A DNA stretch of 64,000 bases from Ptychodera flava (GCF_041260155.1 NC_091933.1:7032501-7096500), one strand, 5' to 3'. Positions 25,701 through 42,925 are shown, counted from the first letter of the stretch. Program-made: numbers and translations. The notes: a model not told the origin generated them from the sequence alone.

Positions 25701-27166
25701 TCAATCTCCCACTCGTTATACTTGCGTTAAACTTTTCATTCTTTGAATTCGACCGAGACTAGCGAGATCGTTCAATGTGTATATCAACGGTAGCAGCCAG
25801 GAAATTAATTAAATCACCTCGTCTCACGGCAACCAGCAGTGAATGTCGCCCACGCGACTGTTTGTTGCTGCCGCTCGCTAAATTCAAGATGCCATTTTCG
25901 TTTCCACAGCGATAGCATATGAATAATAAAGTCAAAGGTGACGATTGCTTTCTGCAGATTAGTGTTCTCCGTACATCTGCAGCTGTCGTCTGATTGACAA
26001 TGTAGCTCTCAGTATTGATTCATACGACACAAAGTTGTGAGCCTACTTTTCTAGGGCTGTTTCGTACAAGAGTGACGGACACGATGAACAACCATATTGG
26101 CATGGTAGAGAGTACTTCTACCTGGCAATTACGATATGTTTTTACTTGGCTCCCTTCAAACGTAATGAAATCTTTTCTGAAATTCCCAATGACAATGGTT
26201 ATGTGAGAAGCCCTGATCTTAATGATAAACAGTCATTATACATGTAGTCGCTACGGAGACGTTCGCTTTGCTTGCCTTGTCCTGAAAAAGAATAAAACAG
26301 TTTCAGCCTCCTTAACTCTTACCCTAAAGCCATTAAGTGTTGTACTTGACACTTTTTAGGACGACAAGTGGCTTTGTGTCAACGATAAACTCGTCCTTTC
26401 GCATTACATCTGATATATATTTTAGTGTCTGTGTCAGTTTTATGGACAAGCCTTAACGCTGTGCAGGTTAAATTCCGAATGTAACGTTGGCAGTCTGTTC
26501 AGTGTACATATTAATTTAGACACTATTTCTATCTTAACAGTTAACAATAAATCCAAATATATCAGTCTGATGACTGATATTTCGAGCTTTTCTTGAGTTC
26601 AAAACTTAAAGGGGAAAATCCTGTAACTTTTTATAACATTTTTGTGACTATCAATTCTTGTCTTGACTGAGAAATAGTCGTCAACTACAGTACACAGAAC
26701 ACTTTTTAGGCAGTACTGGTAAGTTTGGAACTTATAATTTCATGAGGAGAACAAGAAATTACTTTCAAAGGGCCCAAAATACTGGAAATAGAACCAGTGT
26801 TAGTATCAAAATAATGTCTACGACACCACTAGTTTCACTAATAACACGATTGGAACTAAATGGGGATAACTGGATGGTGCAGTAGTGTCGGTTTGATCTG
26901 CAAATGTATACTCATCTGCTTTTCTTTTGAAGTTACACACTTGTTTTAGGAGTAATCTGTTACAATGCAACATTCAGCTGTAGGGCCCCTAACACTTGAG
27001 AAATTTGAAAAATATGTAGATCCAATTATACCAAATTAGTTCCAATCGTGTTTGAATGTCGAATTAAACAAGGACCAGGTATCTTAAAAGACGGACAAAC
27101 TAACCGATGTGTGGTACGTACAGACCTGAATAAATGCATTGAAATTCAGAATAGCAAAGTTCTAAC

Positions 27167-27470
27167 CTTTTCTTCGTTGACAGGACTCGGCCGACCAAAT
27201 CTTGATATAACAGGCAGTCGAATGCGCCGCTTTTGTAGAGGGAAGTTCACTAAATTAACACACGAGAACGCCTAATCAGGTCACGCGTTCTTTACAATCC
27301 ATATAGGTCACCCACAGTTAGCCTGTAATGTGTTACCTTGTAAAGAATGGAATTTACCAGCTTCTGTCAGAGTGTCCGTATTCTTGTACCTTGTACCTTC
27401 TATCGTTTCTACTCAATAAAGGGTCTCGTTTTGAAGCCCTCAATACTTTGGCGAAATACTGATCAACACC
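27167..27470 (-). promoter_or_regulatory. Gene C distal 5' block
   Basis: B/G-type block with donor AGAAAAG/GTTAGA and the GAATGCGCCGC and GGGAAGTTCAC motifs. Lies 3.2 kb upstream of exon 1. Confidence 0.42.
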
Positions 27471-28079
27471 TGGCCCTGCCCTGGAGGCCTTGGGAACCTT
27501 GGAGGGTAAATAAATACAAATTCCGTCAAAATCACACCCAAAGGCAAAATTAAGAGGATTCACCCTCCGTTCTCCCCTGCAATTTAGAAATTTCTATTTT
27601 TTCTATTTAAGGCGATGATCATGGCCTCTAATGACACTTACATAACTTAAGTCGGATGGCAGTTTGTTGTCAATATATTTTGATCATTTCACATCATGTT
27701 TCTTTTTTCAATTTTAAGATATCTTACCGCCTTCAGCAGCTAGACCGGATGGTATATGCAAATTAAGAGATGGCGAATTATGATACGAAATCAAACGAAG
27801 GGAAGTGAGAATAGCAAGATAAGTAGACAGTCAGAAGATGAAATTTGATACAGTGAAATTTGATCTCTGGGATGTTCCTACTCCATGGTACCTAGTGCTT
27901 TGTAGTGAATTCTACAAAAATTTGATTTTTGCAGTGATTTTTGTGTTGTGCTTGTTGGTGAAGCCACGCTAGGAAGATTGAATTTAACGAATACAAGGTA
28001 AGCGTACTGCCTCTCCACCGTCAGGTGTTTATGGCTTTGCTCTACAAGATCAAAATGGCAGAGCATGGAAAAGGCGGAA

Positions 28080-29640
28080 AGTATTCCGCTTTAGATGGCC
28101 ACACTCTGCTACCTGGTATATCGCATAATTGAGTTTACAAAGTTCATATATCAGGCAATCTCTTAATGGTGAGACAACGACACCAACTCACACGAAAAGA
28201 CTGAACAGATTATAATTATTGTGTGGGCGAAGGTCATATTGAAAATAATTAAAATCTTTGTGCATAACAAGAAAATATTTATCTTGTTGCTGTCAGTGTA
28301 TGAATACATATATTTTATTTAAAATTTCTCAAGATCATTAAAACTGATTAACATTGAACTCATTCCAGCATATGACGGAAGTCATAGTCAAAGAGGGATG
28401 GTTTTAAACTTCATAAGTAAAATAATTCACGTTACAGTAGTATGCGCCTCGAAAGTGAAAGATTCAAACTTTTGCTCAAACTTTTCTAAATGAAACTTTC
28501 AACCATTCTCTTACCAAATCAACAATAATAGTTTGGAACTAGCGAAACAAATTGCCCAACATTTTGCGATATTTGAAATTCAAAATAACCGCCACCCCTA
28601 TGTTAACTCGATGGGGCAAAATTAAATATTGGATTTTCGAAAAACTAAGACGATGAAAGGTTTTCTTCCAACAAGAACTTTAAAATGAGCCCAACAAGTG
28701 GTAGACCTGAAAAGATTTGAAGAAAGTTGAGAGTCCGAGTCCGAATATCTGTCTCCGAGGTACGATCTACCTCAAAACGTGACTTGATTATAAATATATC
28801 GAACTCTAATTGTACAGTGTATTAAATTTAACTCACTCTCTCAATAGGCCTAAAAAGACGCTGGACATTGATAGAATTTAAACTTAAATTCAAATTTTTC
28901 TTACTTGTTTGCAATATGGCCACCCATCTTTGTGCTTGAAACTTCCATCTGAGATTGGCTGATTTCATTCACCTTTCTCTCTTAAGAGAGCAGACGATCA
29001 ACTTAAGACGGTCTCATGCACAATATTGATGTCTACTCATAATGCATGATATACATTGACTTTAACTCCTAATGGTTGGTTGATATTCTAGGATTGGTAA
29101 CTCACTGCTAGCTGACAGACACTAACCGTAATTTTCAAAATATCTGAGATTAATGCTACAGTCGATATTTGTCTCTATATTGTTCATACATTGTTCTCCA
29201 TATATTTTAGTATAATCAAACCGTATATACATGTTGTTTTCGTCAATATTCTCTAATACCATAAACACATGTTGTCTCTGTACAATATTGAAAATAATTT
29301 ATAATTAAAAGGATGAAAGGAAGGAAGGAAGGTACGATGATGAAAGTTAAAACATGTCTGTCATAATCTACATTGTATAATGTAAATGTTGCAGCTATGA
29401 TGATGAGGTGCATCTGAATACCGTGCACGAAATACAATGTTTATAAACAAGAAACTCGCACAGGCGCAGTTCTGGTGACGGTTTCCCTTTAACTTTTTCT
29501 CTGAACAAATAACAGGTATTGCCGCTGGCCATATTATTTAACTTGTTTGCGACATACAATATGCAGAAGCAAAGTGAGTGCATATATGAAGTGAACTGGT
29601 TAAAACAGAGTGGTATACCCGCTGCTGACGTGATTTATTG
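28080..29640 (-). pseudogene. Decayed LIM gene relic between C and D
   Basis: The best piece is at about 28910-28975 on the minus strand: ISDGSFKHKDGWPYCKQ followed by a gtaag donor. This matches the second half of exon 3 in the live genes (DGSFSVRDGKPYCRE and a donor). The first half, with the Trp-His and its cysteines, is gone and a stop precedes. Near 29100-29280 a frame DYTKIYGEQ matches the exon 2 relic of the B-C intergenic region. The whole stretch is collinear with 16.4-18.6 kb, so the relic was copied along with the C/D duplication. Confidence 0.42.
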
Positions 29641-29922
29641 CTTTTATATCATAACAGTATTATGAAATTCTGGCGTGAAACGTCAAAAAAAGATTTTTTC
29701 TCTAGCTGAGAGCTAACATGTGTTCCAAGCGTGCTTTGTCATGAATATAGCATGGTTATGTTCGCGTCTCGACTAATCATACTGTACAGTATTGCTGTAT
29801 TTGCGCTATCAATATACTGGTATTCTACGAGATACTTGAACTACGAATTTATACATATTAAGGTTGACAAATATTAACATCTTACTATTCACTTCGTGCT
29901 ACATGTAGTTAAAAATTGTATT

Positions 29923-33723
<3,801 letters not shown>

Positions 33724-34189
33724 TTCGGTCTGTAGCGGAAAAATGTAAGGAGAGGATCGAGTTACAACTGATACATTTTGCTGTCATATTATGGTACGCA
33801 CCTGGCGCCTGCTACTTGTATAGGGATCCCACACAAACACGTGAGGTCAATGAGGGACGCGTATGGGCATCTGGGCACACAACCAGTCCGTCTCCCGGCA
33901 ATGATCAATGAATGCCGCTCAATGGAACTGGTTTTTTCTCTGTTGTCATGATTATTAGTTTCTGTTTGTCCATAGTAGCTCAAGTATTTTGTCATACTAC
34001 ACAGCTTTGTCAGCCGACTTTTGTCGTCATTTCTGGCGATTTAGAACATAAGTAACTGAATTGTTGAACAAATAAACAAACACAGATGTTGCCATAGTAA
34101 GGAGCATTTTGCTCGATTTATCACAGTGTTCTAGCTTGCTATTCCAGCGTCGTGAAATTTATTTAAAAGCCCTCATCTTATATTGATAT

Positions 34190-34194
<5 letters not shown>

Positions 34195-34265
<71 letters not shown>

Positions 34266-34266
34266 A
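34195..34266. repeat. (TA)n microsatellite with (CA)n end
   Basis: About 60 bp of TA followed by ACACACACAC, within the intron upstream of gene D exon 1. Confidence 0.95.
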
Positions 34267-35075
34267 TGGAAACTTTTGTATCATTTGTTTTTCTTAATAT
34301 TTAGAAAGAAACTTTTATTCTTAATCATCCAGGGTCGACTCTGACACTTTTTAGGTCGGCATGGTTTGTGTGATGACTATAAACTCGTCTTTTTTGCAAT
34401 ACCTGTGATATATTTTTTCAGAGTTATATATATATATGCACAAATGTAAACGCGGTGGCAGCCAAGCTCCAACAGTGACCTTGCTCGTATGTCTGAAAAG
34501 AATGGCATTCGTCCAGAAATCCTCTCCGACCTTTAATAAATAACGATAAGCTGTTCTAAAATATACTATATGCAATCAATTCAGTTAAATTCCATTTGGC
34601 ACGTAGTCCAGTACACACCGACGAAAGACAGTCTTTGATTTTTAAGAACTTGTCCTCTAATTTGCTTGTTAGTGATGGCAATTTCGAATTTGTGAACAGT
34701 CAACACAACTCATTTACTCTTTTGGCCGATACCAACATTTACACACAAAGGAACTCTATTTACACAATGCTTACCACCACACAGGATATCACAGACAAAT
34801 TACAACCAATTCGAGATAATCAAGTTCAGGCCGTGGATAACAGTGTCCAGGCAAAAACATTGTCATATATATGACAACTAACGACAAAAGAACACTGTCC
34901 GGGAGACAATTTGTTCGTGGAACAAGACGAGAACACGGAGAAAACGAAAGTAAACGGTGTGGGGAAAAAACCTGAAATAAGAACGAAGGACTTCCTCCAC
35001 CCAACTAATCCAAAAAATTCTATCAGCTTATGCAAAGCTGATAAAACCAGTCACTGTGAAAGATACAATACTTAC

Positions 35076-35545
35076 TTTTGCGTCACGGTAGTTTACTTGA
35101 GTCCGACCAGATATCGAAGCGAATACCCTGTATGTGCCTCTAGTAGAAGGTTAAAGGTTAAACAAGTTGCACGGATTTGAATATCACACCTTACAACACA
35201 AGAAGAATGGGAGTGACATCACGTCCCTGCCCGATTTGTCATTCGCCTGTAACCTTATACCCCGATTTGGGGCCAAGCGTCGTGTACAATTCGTTGTTGA
35301 GGTACAACCCTCCTCTAAATGAAGGTTAACAAAGGGTACGGCCCTGCCTCGAACCACGGATATTCCAGTCTATCGTGTAGATATACCCCTTGTCAAACTG
35401 CTATCACACCTTGCGACTTCTTTTTCCTTGGTCATCTATTCTGAAGCTACGACGTCTAGTAATATGGCCAGCCATTTGAAACGCTCAACACTGAACGCAA
35501 GAAGCTAAGATGGTTTAGTTTCTCTTTCAGTCTCCCACTTATTAT
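35076..35545 (-). promoter_or_regulatory. Gene D proximal 5' block
   Basis: Ends in a consensus donor, CGCAAAA/GTAAGT, 1.35 kb upstream of exon 1. Contains AGTAGAAGGTTAAAGGTTA and ACGCTCAACACTGAACGC. Confidence 0.46.
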
Positions 35546-37879
35546 AATTGCGTTTTCATTCTTTGAATTCGACAGTAACTATAGCAAGATCGTTAAATTT
35601 GTTTACCGCATTGTTCCTTTATCTGCTGCCGTAGCTAGGGCTACACTAGTACTGTATTCGGCATTCAGCAAGCCCCGTTGCGAACTCTGTCATTGTTATA
35701 AATCTTTCATCGTGGGTTAAGAATTACAAAACATGTAATCTGGCCGAATGACAAGGGCAGTCGAGAAAAGCAAAAAGGAGCAGATATTGAAGAAATGGTG
35801 CAAAACGCGAAACTCAAAGTGTACGGAAATGGAAAATCACGAAGTGGCTCTAGGTTAGCTTACGTTTGTGTATGTCATTTGCCTGTTTTTCTCCAGGTAA
35901 AAGACGCGAGAAAGTCAGATAGATGCTCGTAAAAACGCCTTTGAAAAGAAAACTTTCATATCCACCAGCAGGGTGGTAGATTTTACTGATCTTATGCATC
36001 GTTACATTTTCCAAAGAACGATAGATCGTGCGAATACATATGTCGCAGAATATTAATTTTCCACGGAGGACATGAGGCTTCGGTTTTTTACATAAATCGT
36101 GTACTTAATATAAAGTCTCACCACTTGATAACAACTTATAGTAGACGCAGGGATATGTCGCCCGAAGGCGCTGAGACTCACAATCCAGCAACTGCGAGCG
36201 TCGGATCTTCTAATGTGCATCCTTCATCACATCAGTATTGCCATTAACAAAATTCTCTTCCCGGTATGTTTTCACTCTTTAAAACTATACGCATATAGTA
36301 TAGCATATACTAAGCATATATAGCATGTACTGTACACATGGAAGACATGGTAGACTTCCAAGAGGATTTCCAATCGTGCAAATAATAAATGAATCATGGG
36401 ATATCTCCAGTACTATATATGTGTTGAACTTGGCACTACTGACAACCTACTCGTCGCATCTGAGACTCTGAGAGATTGGCTAAAAGTCCGCCACGTGACA
36501 TTCAAAAAAAGTGATATAACATGGTTAGATTTGCTCTTGCACTCGGCTCTTGCCCGCTACGCGCTAGCCATTCGAACACAAGTTCAATGGGCGCATATGC
36601 ATTGTAGTGCACAGGCGCTGCGCCAGGAACTCTTGCACGTGATATGTAAAATTCGTCATTTGAAAATTTGCCTGTCATTCAACCTGTCGTTCGATGCGCA
36701 CAGTACAATTACTGGGTTTTGTGATGATTTCAAGTGTTCGGTGTAATAAAATGAATAACACATGACGGTGAGGGCAATATCACGATTTGTGGCATGCCCT
36801 TGGGCTGGTGATCCTGACCGAAATATTGATGATACCTTCGCCTGCGGCCCGGACATCATCAATATATCGGTCAGGATCACCATCCCTTCAGCTGGGTAGG
36901 CTACAAATCGTGATATTGCCCTCACCGTCATGTGTTATTTTTAACGATAAGATGATTCTGTTAGTATAGGCACACTTACAGAGGTAACGACGCGGCCACG
37001 GTACCGGTCATAGGCTAAATCTGTCTACACGGAACATTCCAAATACCATTCGATGTATCATACCATACGAAGCACTACCCAAATACGCGCAATATTTACT
37101 CTCCCAGATTACGCAACGTGTAACCTAAAACGACCTTGCTGACAGGCTGCAGTCCGGCTGCTGCTAATCATAGCATTCTAAGAGACATCCCAACATTTAT
37201 GATGCGAGTTTTTGTAACGGTACCGTTCGTTGTGTTGTACCTAAAACAGTCCTGAAATACTACAGTCCAACAGATCACGGGTTACTATTGGAATCACTGT
37301 CAAGTTGAACTTTCTTTAAAAATGGGGAGAGATGACGATCTAACCGCACACATATTGCCTGTCACATAGTTATATCAAAGTCCAAGCAGGGCACAGGCAG
37401 GTTTGATGGTATGGTTGGAGAGGGGTTGCATCAATATTGATGCCAACGAGAGCTGCCATTCCTTTTGATAATCAAGAAACTTATAATTGCAAAAGGTGTA
37501 AATTATGGCGATACAGCACACTGTTATGCACGGGTCAGGGCTCCTTCTAACTTTTTCTCTCAGGGATGATATTGACGGATCATGGTACTTTAGACAATAT
37601 TTCTGTCGTAGCCTCGCTATCGTTGTTTGTGTACGTTCTCGTAGGCTGCCTTCATAAATAGTTGGGGATGGGGTATCGAGGAAATGTGATTTAAATACCC
37701 CTGTACATGGCCAGAAAATTAATTTCAAGAGTCCCCGTTCGCGTTTCGGGTGCAGCTGAAAACTTACACGAAATCATAAACGGGACAACTTAGAGTTTTG
37801 ATATTACGTGTAGTATTTTTGTTCTTTGAATCGATTGCTTTCGTATTCGACTTTCTCAATTATGCTGAAATGTTAAATT
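35546..37879. other. Stretch upstream of gene D with no match elsewhere in the array
   Basis: Looks like inserted or unrelated DNA between the two D 5' blocks. Contains the foldback element. The plus-strand frame at 36396-36746 (116 aa) and the minus-strand frame at 37375-37728 (117 aa) show no family I recognise, and neither has a paralogous copy for support. Confidence 0.4.
36754..36939. mobile_element. 186-bp foldback element
   Basis: Perfect 37-bp outer arms (AATAACACATGACGGTGAGG...) and inner 27-bp arms with one mismatch (36807-36833 and 36855-36881), with short unpaired parts between. TA flanks could be a mariner-type target. It lies in sequence that has no match in the other units. 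Confidence 0.75.
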
Positions 37880-38375
37880 TTAACTGACATGCTTCCAATT
37901 ATGTGTTACCTTGTAGATAATGGAATTTAAATTTGTTTTTGTGAAATACAGGGTTCTTCTTGTACCTTGTACCTGCGAACAGGGCACCATTTTGCAGCGG
38001 TCGATACTTGAGCTAGAAGACTGGTGGTCGGCATCGCTGTGATCATTCATATGAGAAGAAAATGCCAAGAAACAGGGAAACTAAGACTGTATCTTACGAC
38101 TACAGCAATATTATGCAGTATCATTGTGGTTTGCATTTGCCTTTCATTGTATTTGTTGAGATGTCGTTCAAATTTTTGGCATTCGTCCTGACATGAAAAA
38201 AGTTGTATTGTTGAAAACAACGTCGTTCATTTAGTATGCGAACTGTATGTTTGGAGAAAATATTGATTTAGGATTTTTCAACCTAATTCCCAAATGCGAA
38301 GAATGCACTTGTATCCATATTGACGTTCAAAAATTGATATTGTTTATTTATAATTTTTCGGTGCAGTAAACATAC
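37880..38375 (-). promoter_or_regulatory. Gene D distal 5' block, partial
   Basis: Matches 1870-2345, including GCGGTCGATACTTGAGCTAG, but the part with the donor and GGAAGTTC motif is missing, cut off by unrelated sequence below 37.87 kb. An internal CTACAAG/GTAACA donor remains. Confidence 0.35.
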
Positions 38376-38530
38376 ATAAAGTTAGAGAGGATACCTGCTT
38401 AGCTAAAGGCACAACCGTCACTAAGTATAACGTCAATACAGTCATGCATAAATAAACAGCAAGCAGAAAGAACAAATGCAAAATGATAAAAAAGTAGAGG
38501 ACAGCTATATTGCTTTAAAATTACAAATCC

Positions 38531-38536
38531 TTTATT
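38531..38536 (-). terminator. Candidate poly(A) signal of gene E
   Basis: Same conserved context as gene A, 1.6 kb past the stop, just before the D distal block. Confidence 0.4.
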
Positions 38537-40121
38537 TTGAAATGTAGTATTATTTACCAACTTTGACAGGTACAACTAAAAGGGGTATGTCAATCACAAG
38601 ACAAATGACGCCTTGATATGATCATCTTTGAAACCCTGTGAGGTGTTTTGAAGTCTGAAGAAAATCTTGATCTCACGACTTCACAAGAGAGACAGAGAAA
38701 GTATCAATTTACACAGAATAAAACAAAATCTACCTGTGAGACATTTGATGGTACTACCCTTGATATCTAATGGTATTTCCTTTCTTGACTGTTTTACACA
38801 ACATTTTGTTGACACAGTATGCCGAGGGTGAAACAGCCAATATGAGAAAATCCCCGGACTTAGATTCGAAATTACATTTAATAACAAGCTCAAGGGGAGT
38901 CCAACTTCTTGTTTTTTTCTTTTCGATTTAGAGTGGTCTTCTCTTTGTATTGTCTAAGTGATGGCATACATCTCAAACGTTGAAGGCCAAAGAATTTTAG
39001 TCAACATTTTGGTTTGTTTCTGATTACGTTTTTAAGTTAAATCAGCCTAACGGCTATAGAGCAACCAGGCCAGAATGTACAGGAAGATTTTCTAGACAAT
39101 AGATGGCGAATTTTTAAACGAAAGGGACGCAACGTCACTTAGAGATCATACATAAAGTACCTCGCTGTATTGTACAAGGCACATTATTATACAAACTGTA
39201 TTTCTCAAAATTTGAAAGAAGACGTTTTGGTTTCGAGCGATGGCTTGTCGACATTTCATAATGATTCTAAAATTATGCTGAAGATGTGATTCGCTTTTCT
39301 GATTTTCCAAGCTTAATCTCAAGGCCAAATTCAACAAGTCAATGAGATGCTTGGAAGTTTTCTACAGGTAACACTTAGGGAGAAATGAAACGATCAGTCA
39401 GATGCTTGCGAAACGCAATGATTGGTTTTAAATTCTCGAGCAAAATGTTACATTTTGTCCTGCCAATGTAAGTGACAATAGATTAGCTAAAATCTCAAAC
39501 TCACGAAAGAGGAAGAGGATGCCAATGTAGTCGAAATAAAAGATGGCCTCTGAAGGAGACGATAGAAGACTTTTAAGCATCTTACTTCAGTTCTTGTATA
39601 TGAGGTGCAATTTGATGACCGCAGCCGAAGAATCTCGCACTGTCTATGTCGACATTGGTCGTAGGGGGCGCTAGAGACTAATGCAATTATTTCGACGAAG
39701 GAGGGTGCGATGGGTGGAGAGGGCTTTTGCGGTCTCCACATATTTCATACTTCTCTTTTTTTCTGTGTTTAATAGATGACCGAACTGGTTCTTATGACTA
39801 ATTAGTTTAATTTTAAGCCACTGTTTTTCAGAGTTATTCATTTTCCTCATTACATCGTTTTATTATGATAATTAAATGTGAGGCCGATACTGTCGGATTA
39901 GAAAGTATTTCCATTCGTGTGAACTGATTGAGATGTTATTTTTAAAAGTGGCTAAACGATATTGGTTTATAACATTTACATCAATATTAGTTGATAACTT
40001 CTAGATAAATATTGGTTAGTAACATCTCGATATTGGTTTATAACAACTTGATTATAATTCAATGAGTTGGGAGAGTCGGACACGAAAACTAGTTGTTGAA
40101 AGATATTTGCCGTTTGGAACA
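38537..40121 (-). other. Gene E 3' untranslated region
   Basis: Pairs with the region below gene A, with the same TTGGTTTATAAC repeats at 39960-40055. Confidence 0.45.
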
Positions 40122-40220
40122 TCAAACTGCGTTATTTTTTATGCATCTATCACAGAATGGTTTGTTGTCCATCCTGTTGAAAGAACCCTCATTTTCGCCG
40201 AATAGTTGCTCTCCACATTC
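40122..40220 (-). CDS. Gene E exon 5 (stop)
   Basis: Acceptor gtttttcag. 32 codons plus TAA encode ECGEQLFGE, PFCDRC and a six-residue tail. Confidence 0.82.
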   Translation of the reverse strand, partial: ECGEQLFGENEGSFNRMDNKPFCDRCIKNNAV

Positions 40221-41771
40221 CTGAAAAACAAAAGAGAAATGAGAGATGTGTGAAGGCTGGATGGTTAGCAAGAGGCAGAGAAAAGTACAGGATGTGTTAA
40301 TGGATTCAAATAACCACACACGAAAACGGAGTGAACCAGTTTGCTCACAGAGTAACAGTGAGCTTTCATGACATGGTAGATATACCCCAGCGGTCTTGCA
40401 CATTAAAGTGTAGTTCTTATCGCATTGCAGTGTCGGGTTTGCCAAGATCGCTGAAAGACGCAGAAACTTGAAAAACGTTCAAAGAGCAAGCAACTGGATA
40501 GACCATGCTAGTTCTGATACACTAAAGTCTATAACCTCAAAGATTTGACTAGGAATAGTAAACATATGACAGGTAATAGCTTGACACATATCATGGATGA
40601 CAACTTTACTGTGAAATAGTCAAATAAATTGGTGCAGTAACACACTGTTCCTACCTCACAAACAAAGCATTCACAGTGCCAGGGTTGTCCCATTGCTTCG
40701 ACCCATTTAGTTTTAATCTTTTTTCCACAACTCTTGCATTTTTTCGGTTTTTTCTTTCCTCCCAGGAATTCCTTCTCATAGTCTGATGATCAGGAACGAC
40801 CAAATATGAAAATGATTAGTTTATTCATTGGCATTGACACCATCGTTTGTCATACTTTGATTTTCTGAAACGAAGTTCAGTACCACAAAGCTTACGAATC
40901 CATTTTATGTCTGTGCCAATGGACGGCAATCCAAAAACTTCATGTTCTCGCAAAGCATCACATGCTTCAATCAAGAACACTTAACGAGTCGCTTACTAGC
41001 AAACTATATTAGAGAACGATTAAATTTTGTCAACCAGCTGTTTAATAATATGCAAATTTTCGACGATTAGTATGTCAAGAAAAAGAAAATTGACATTCCC
41101 ATTTTACTATCTACCGTAGACTCAGAAACAAATAAAAAACAGAAAAGTGTCTTACATAACCTCAGCGTGCATAATATAATTTGACGTCACTGATATAATC
41201 CCTATAATATAGCTACCGTACATTCGTGACAAATACCAAGAAATGTATCATGGGTTATGGTCCGTATGGTCACCGGTGTGACTGCGGGATGCATCGCAAA
41301 GGTCGAAGAATGGAGAGTGGTGCAGTCAGCGGTTACACATTGAAGAGTGGCAATACAACCCAACGAAATGGTGGCAACGAGCAATAACCTAGTATCAAGT
41401 GACCATGCCCTTCACGCAAACAAACGTTTTACACAAAAAGTTGATAAGAATGGAGAAATAGTTCTGATCATGGCGTTGACGTAACGCTGTACCAGTAGTT
41501 TGATCACGTTCTGGTCATAGTGTTGTATAGCGTGAGCGCATAAGTTAAACAAGTAGATTTACAAGTCAACAGGCCGTAGTCAATGGATACGGAATATTAT
41601 GGCTTTATGATAATATTTTTGTGATCGGTAGATAAACATTCCTCATACCTTTCCTGCAATACGGCTTTCCATCTTTGACGCTGAATATGCCGTCCTCAAA
41701 TTGCTTTTTACACTTTTCGCAGACGAAACACTCACGATGCCACTTCTCATTCAGAGCTGAAACTGTCGCCT

Positions 41772-41866
<95 letters not shown>

Positions 41867-42703
41867 TTTCATCGAGAAAACGGTAAAAATTGACAAAGTG
41901 TTCAGACAGGACATGACCTGAGGTACTGAAGAAAGGTTGGCGCTGTTTGTACAGGTGTAATCCTGTACCCATACAACCATTGCAGTCGGTCCGTATTTTC
42001 GATATCGCCCTCTTTCTAAGCCAAAATGGATTGATTTGTCAGAAATTACTCACCCCTATAACTGGTTCCCCGCAGTCTTTACACTTTGGTGCCCCGTGTT
42101 TTTCACACAATGGTTTTCCAGCTGCATCTTTAAAAAACATCTTGCCTCTCAGGTTCTGCTTGCACGTGGTACACTCAAAACACTCGGGGTGCCATTTCTT
42201 TGTCAATGCTGTAATAACAGTGCCCCTGTGAAGCAACCGACATAAAAATGCCATGCCGTACACCTTTGACACTTTCACTGATAAATTAAAGCCAGATATC
42301 TGACCATTGAATATTCGTTTATGGTCACCGCTGCGGCTTGTATTTCTTCAATAAACGCGGTTTGTAAAAGCTATGATTAAACCATATGTGCCTATGACCT
42401 GATTTCTTGTACATGTCAATCACTGTGCTATGGAAATTATACTGTATTTTTTGTATTGTATCGTATATGTAAGACGGCGATGAAGACGATAACGATGATG
42501 ATGTAGTCAAGAACTGAATACTTCACTCGGCCTTAGAAGACGACGAATGAGTGATTTTGGCAATCATTGTGATAGTGGTGATGTGATGACGTAAGCTGCG
42601 TTAATGCATATACCTTGGAGGGTCAATGGATAGTAATGTTCATTTTGATGATTATGACGATGAAGGCGGCGGCGGCGTTGACGACGATGACGACGACGAC
42701 GAC

Positions 42704-42735
<32 letters not shown>

Positions 42736-42920
42736 CGACGACGATTACGATGACGGTGATGATGGTGATGATGGTGATGATGGTTATAATGATGATAGCG
42801 ACGGTGACACGATGTTTTGCATGGCGGATGAAAGATCATGCAATGTCATTTATACAAATCATTGACACGGAATACTCGTACTTACGAAATTTTCTCATCG
42901 CACTTGGAACAAGTCGGCAT
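40122..42920 (-). CDS. LIM gene E: three-LIM LIM-only protein, 184 aa, five coding exons
   Basis: Exons 42920-42886, 42225-42054, 41769-41649, 40782-40655 and 40220-40122 join in frame (184 aa). LIM1 opens with CSKC, has KWHPECFECTTC and closes with CEKH, using His as last ligand. The linker to LIM2 is six residues shorter than in A (CEKHGAPKCKDC). LIM2 has KWHRECFVCEKC and PYCRK-D. LIM3 has CKSC, PWHCECFVCEEC and PFCDRC. All eight ligands are in place in each LIM, with regular spacing, so E is the most canonical member. Exons 3-5 match A; exons 1-2 and the DNA upstream are almost the same as F. Confidence 0.85.
40655..40782 (-). CDS. Gene E exon 4
   Basis: 128 nt encode YEKEFLGGKKKPKKCKSC and PWHCECFVCE. 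Acceptor cag, donor gtagga. Confidence 0.85.
41649..41769 (-). CDS. Gene E exon 3
   Basis: 121 nt. Starts ATVSAL where other members have EIV-AL, then KWHRECFVCEKC and PYCRK. The acceptor ccaag follows the (CT)n tract directly. Donor gtatga. Confidence 0.83.
41774..41861. repeat. (GA)n tract, gene E intron 2
   Basis: 88 bp, pure. The far flank starts ATTTAATTTCATCGAGAAAA, shared with F. Confidence 0.95.
42054..42225 (-). CDS. Gene E exon 2
   Basis: Acceptor gcttcacag, donor gtgagt. 57 codons; nearly identical to gene F exon 2 (differences include GKMFF against GKTFF and CEKH against CENH). Confidence 0.85.
42642..42800. repeat. (GAT/GAC)n tract, gene E intron 1
   Basis: Triplet repeat with GAC and GGT variants between exons 1 and 2. 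Confidence 0.9.
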
Positions 42921-42925
42921 TTTGT
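42886..42925 (-). CDS. Gene E exon 1 (ATG exon)
   Basis: Acceptor ctacag, donor gtaagt. Encodes M-P-T-C-S-K-C-D-E-K-I plus two bases of Ser. Confidence 0.8.

Larger units (their letters stand above)
23968..27166 (-). other. Upstream region and probable first intron of gene C
   Basis: Two unit types in series: a C/D-type stretch (24.1-25.75 kb) and a B/G-type stretch (25.8-27.5 kb). No coding sequence. Confidence 0.4.

Noticed and set aside
36396..36746. 116-residue plus-strand frame
   Set aside because: No family resemblance, no paralogous copy and no splice or promoter support.
37375..37728. 117-residue minus-strand frame
   Set aside because: No recognised motif, and it lies in DNA unique to this unit; could be part of an unknown repeat.
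42626..42865. Poly-Asp and poly-Met open frames (also 7.0, 23.5 and 49.8 kb)
   Set aside because: Triplet-repeat translation in intron 1; no conserved codons outside the repeat.
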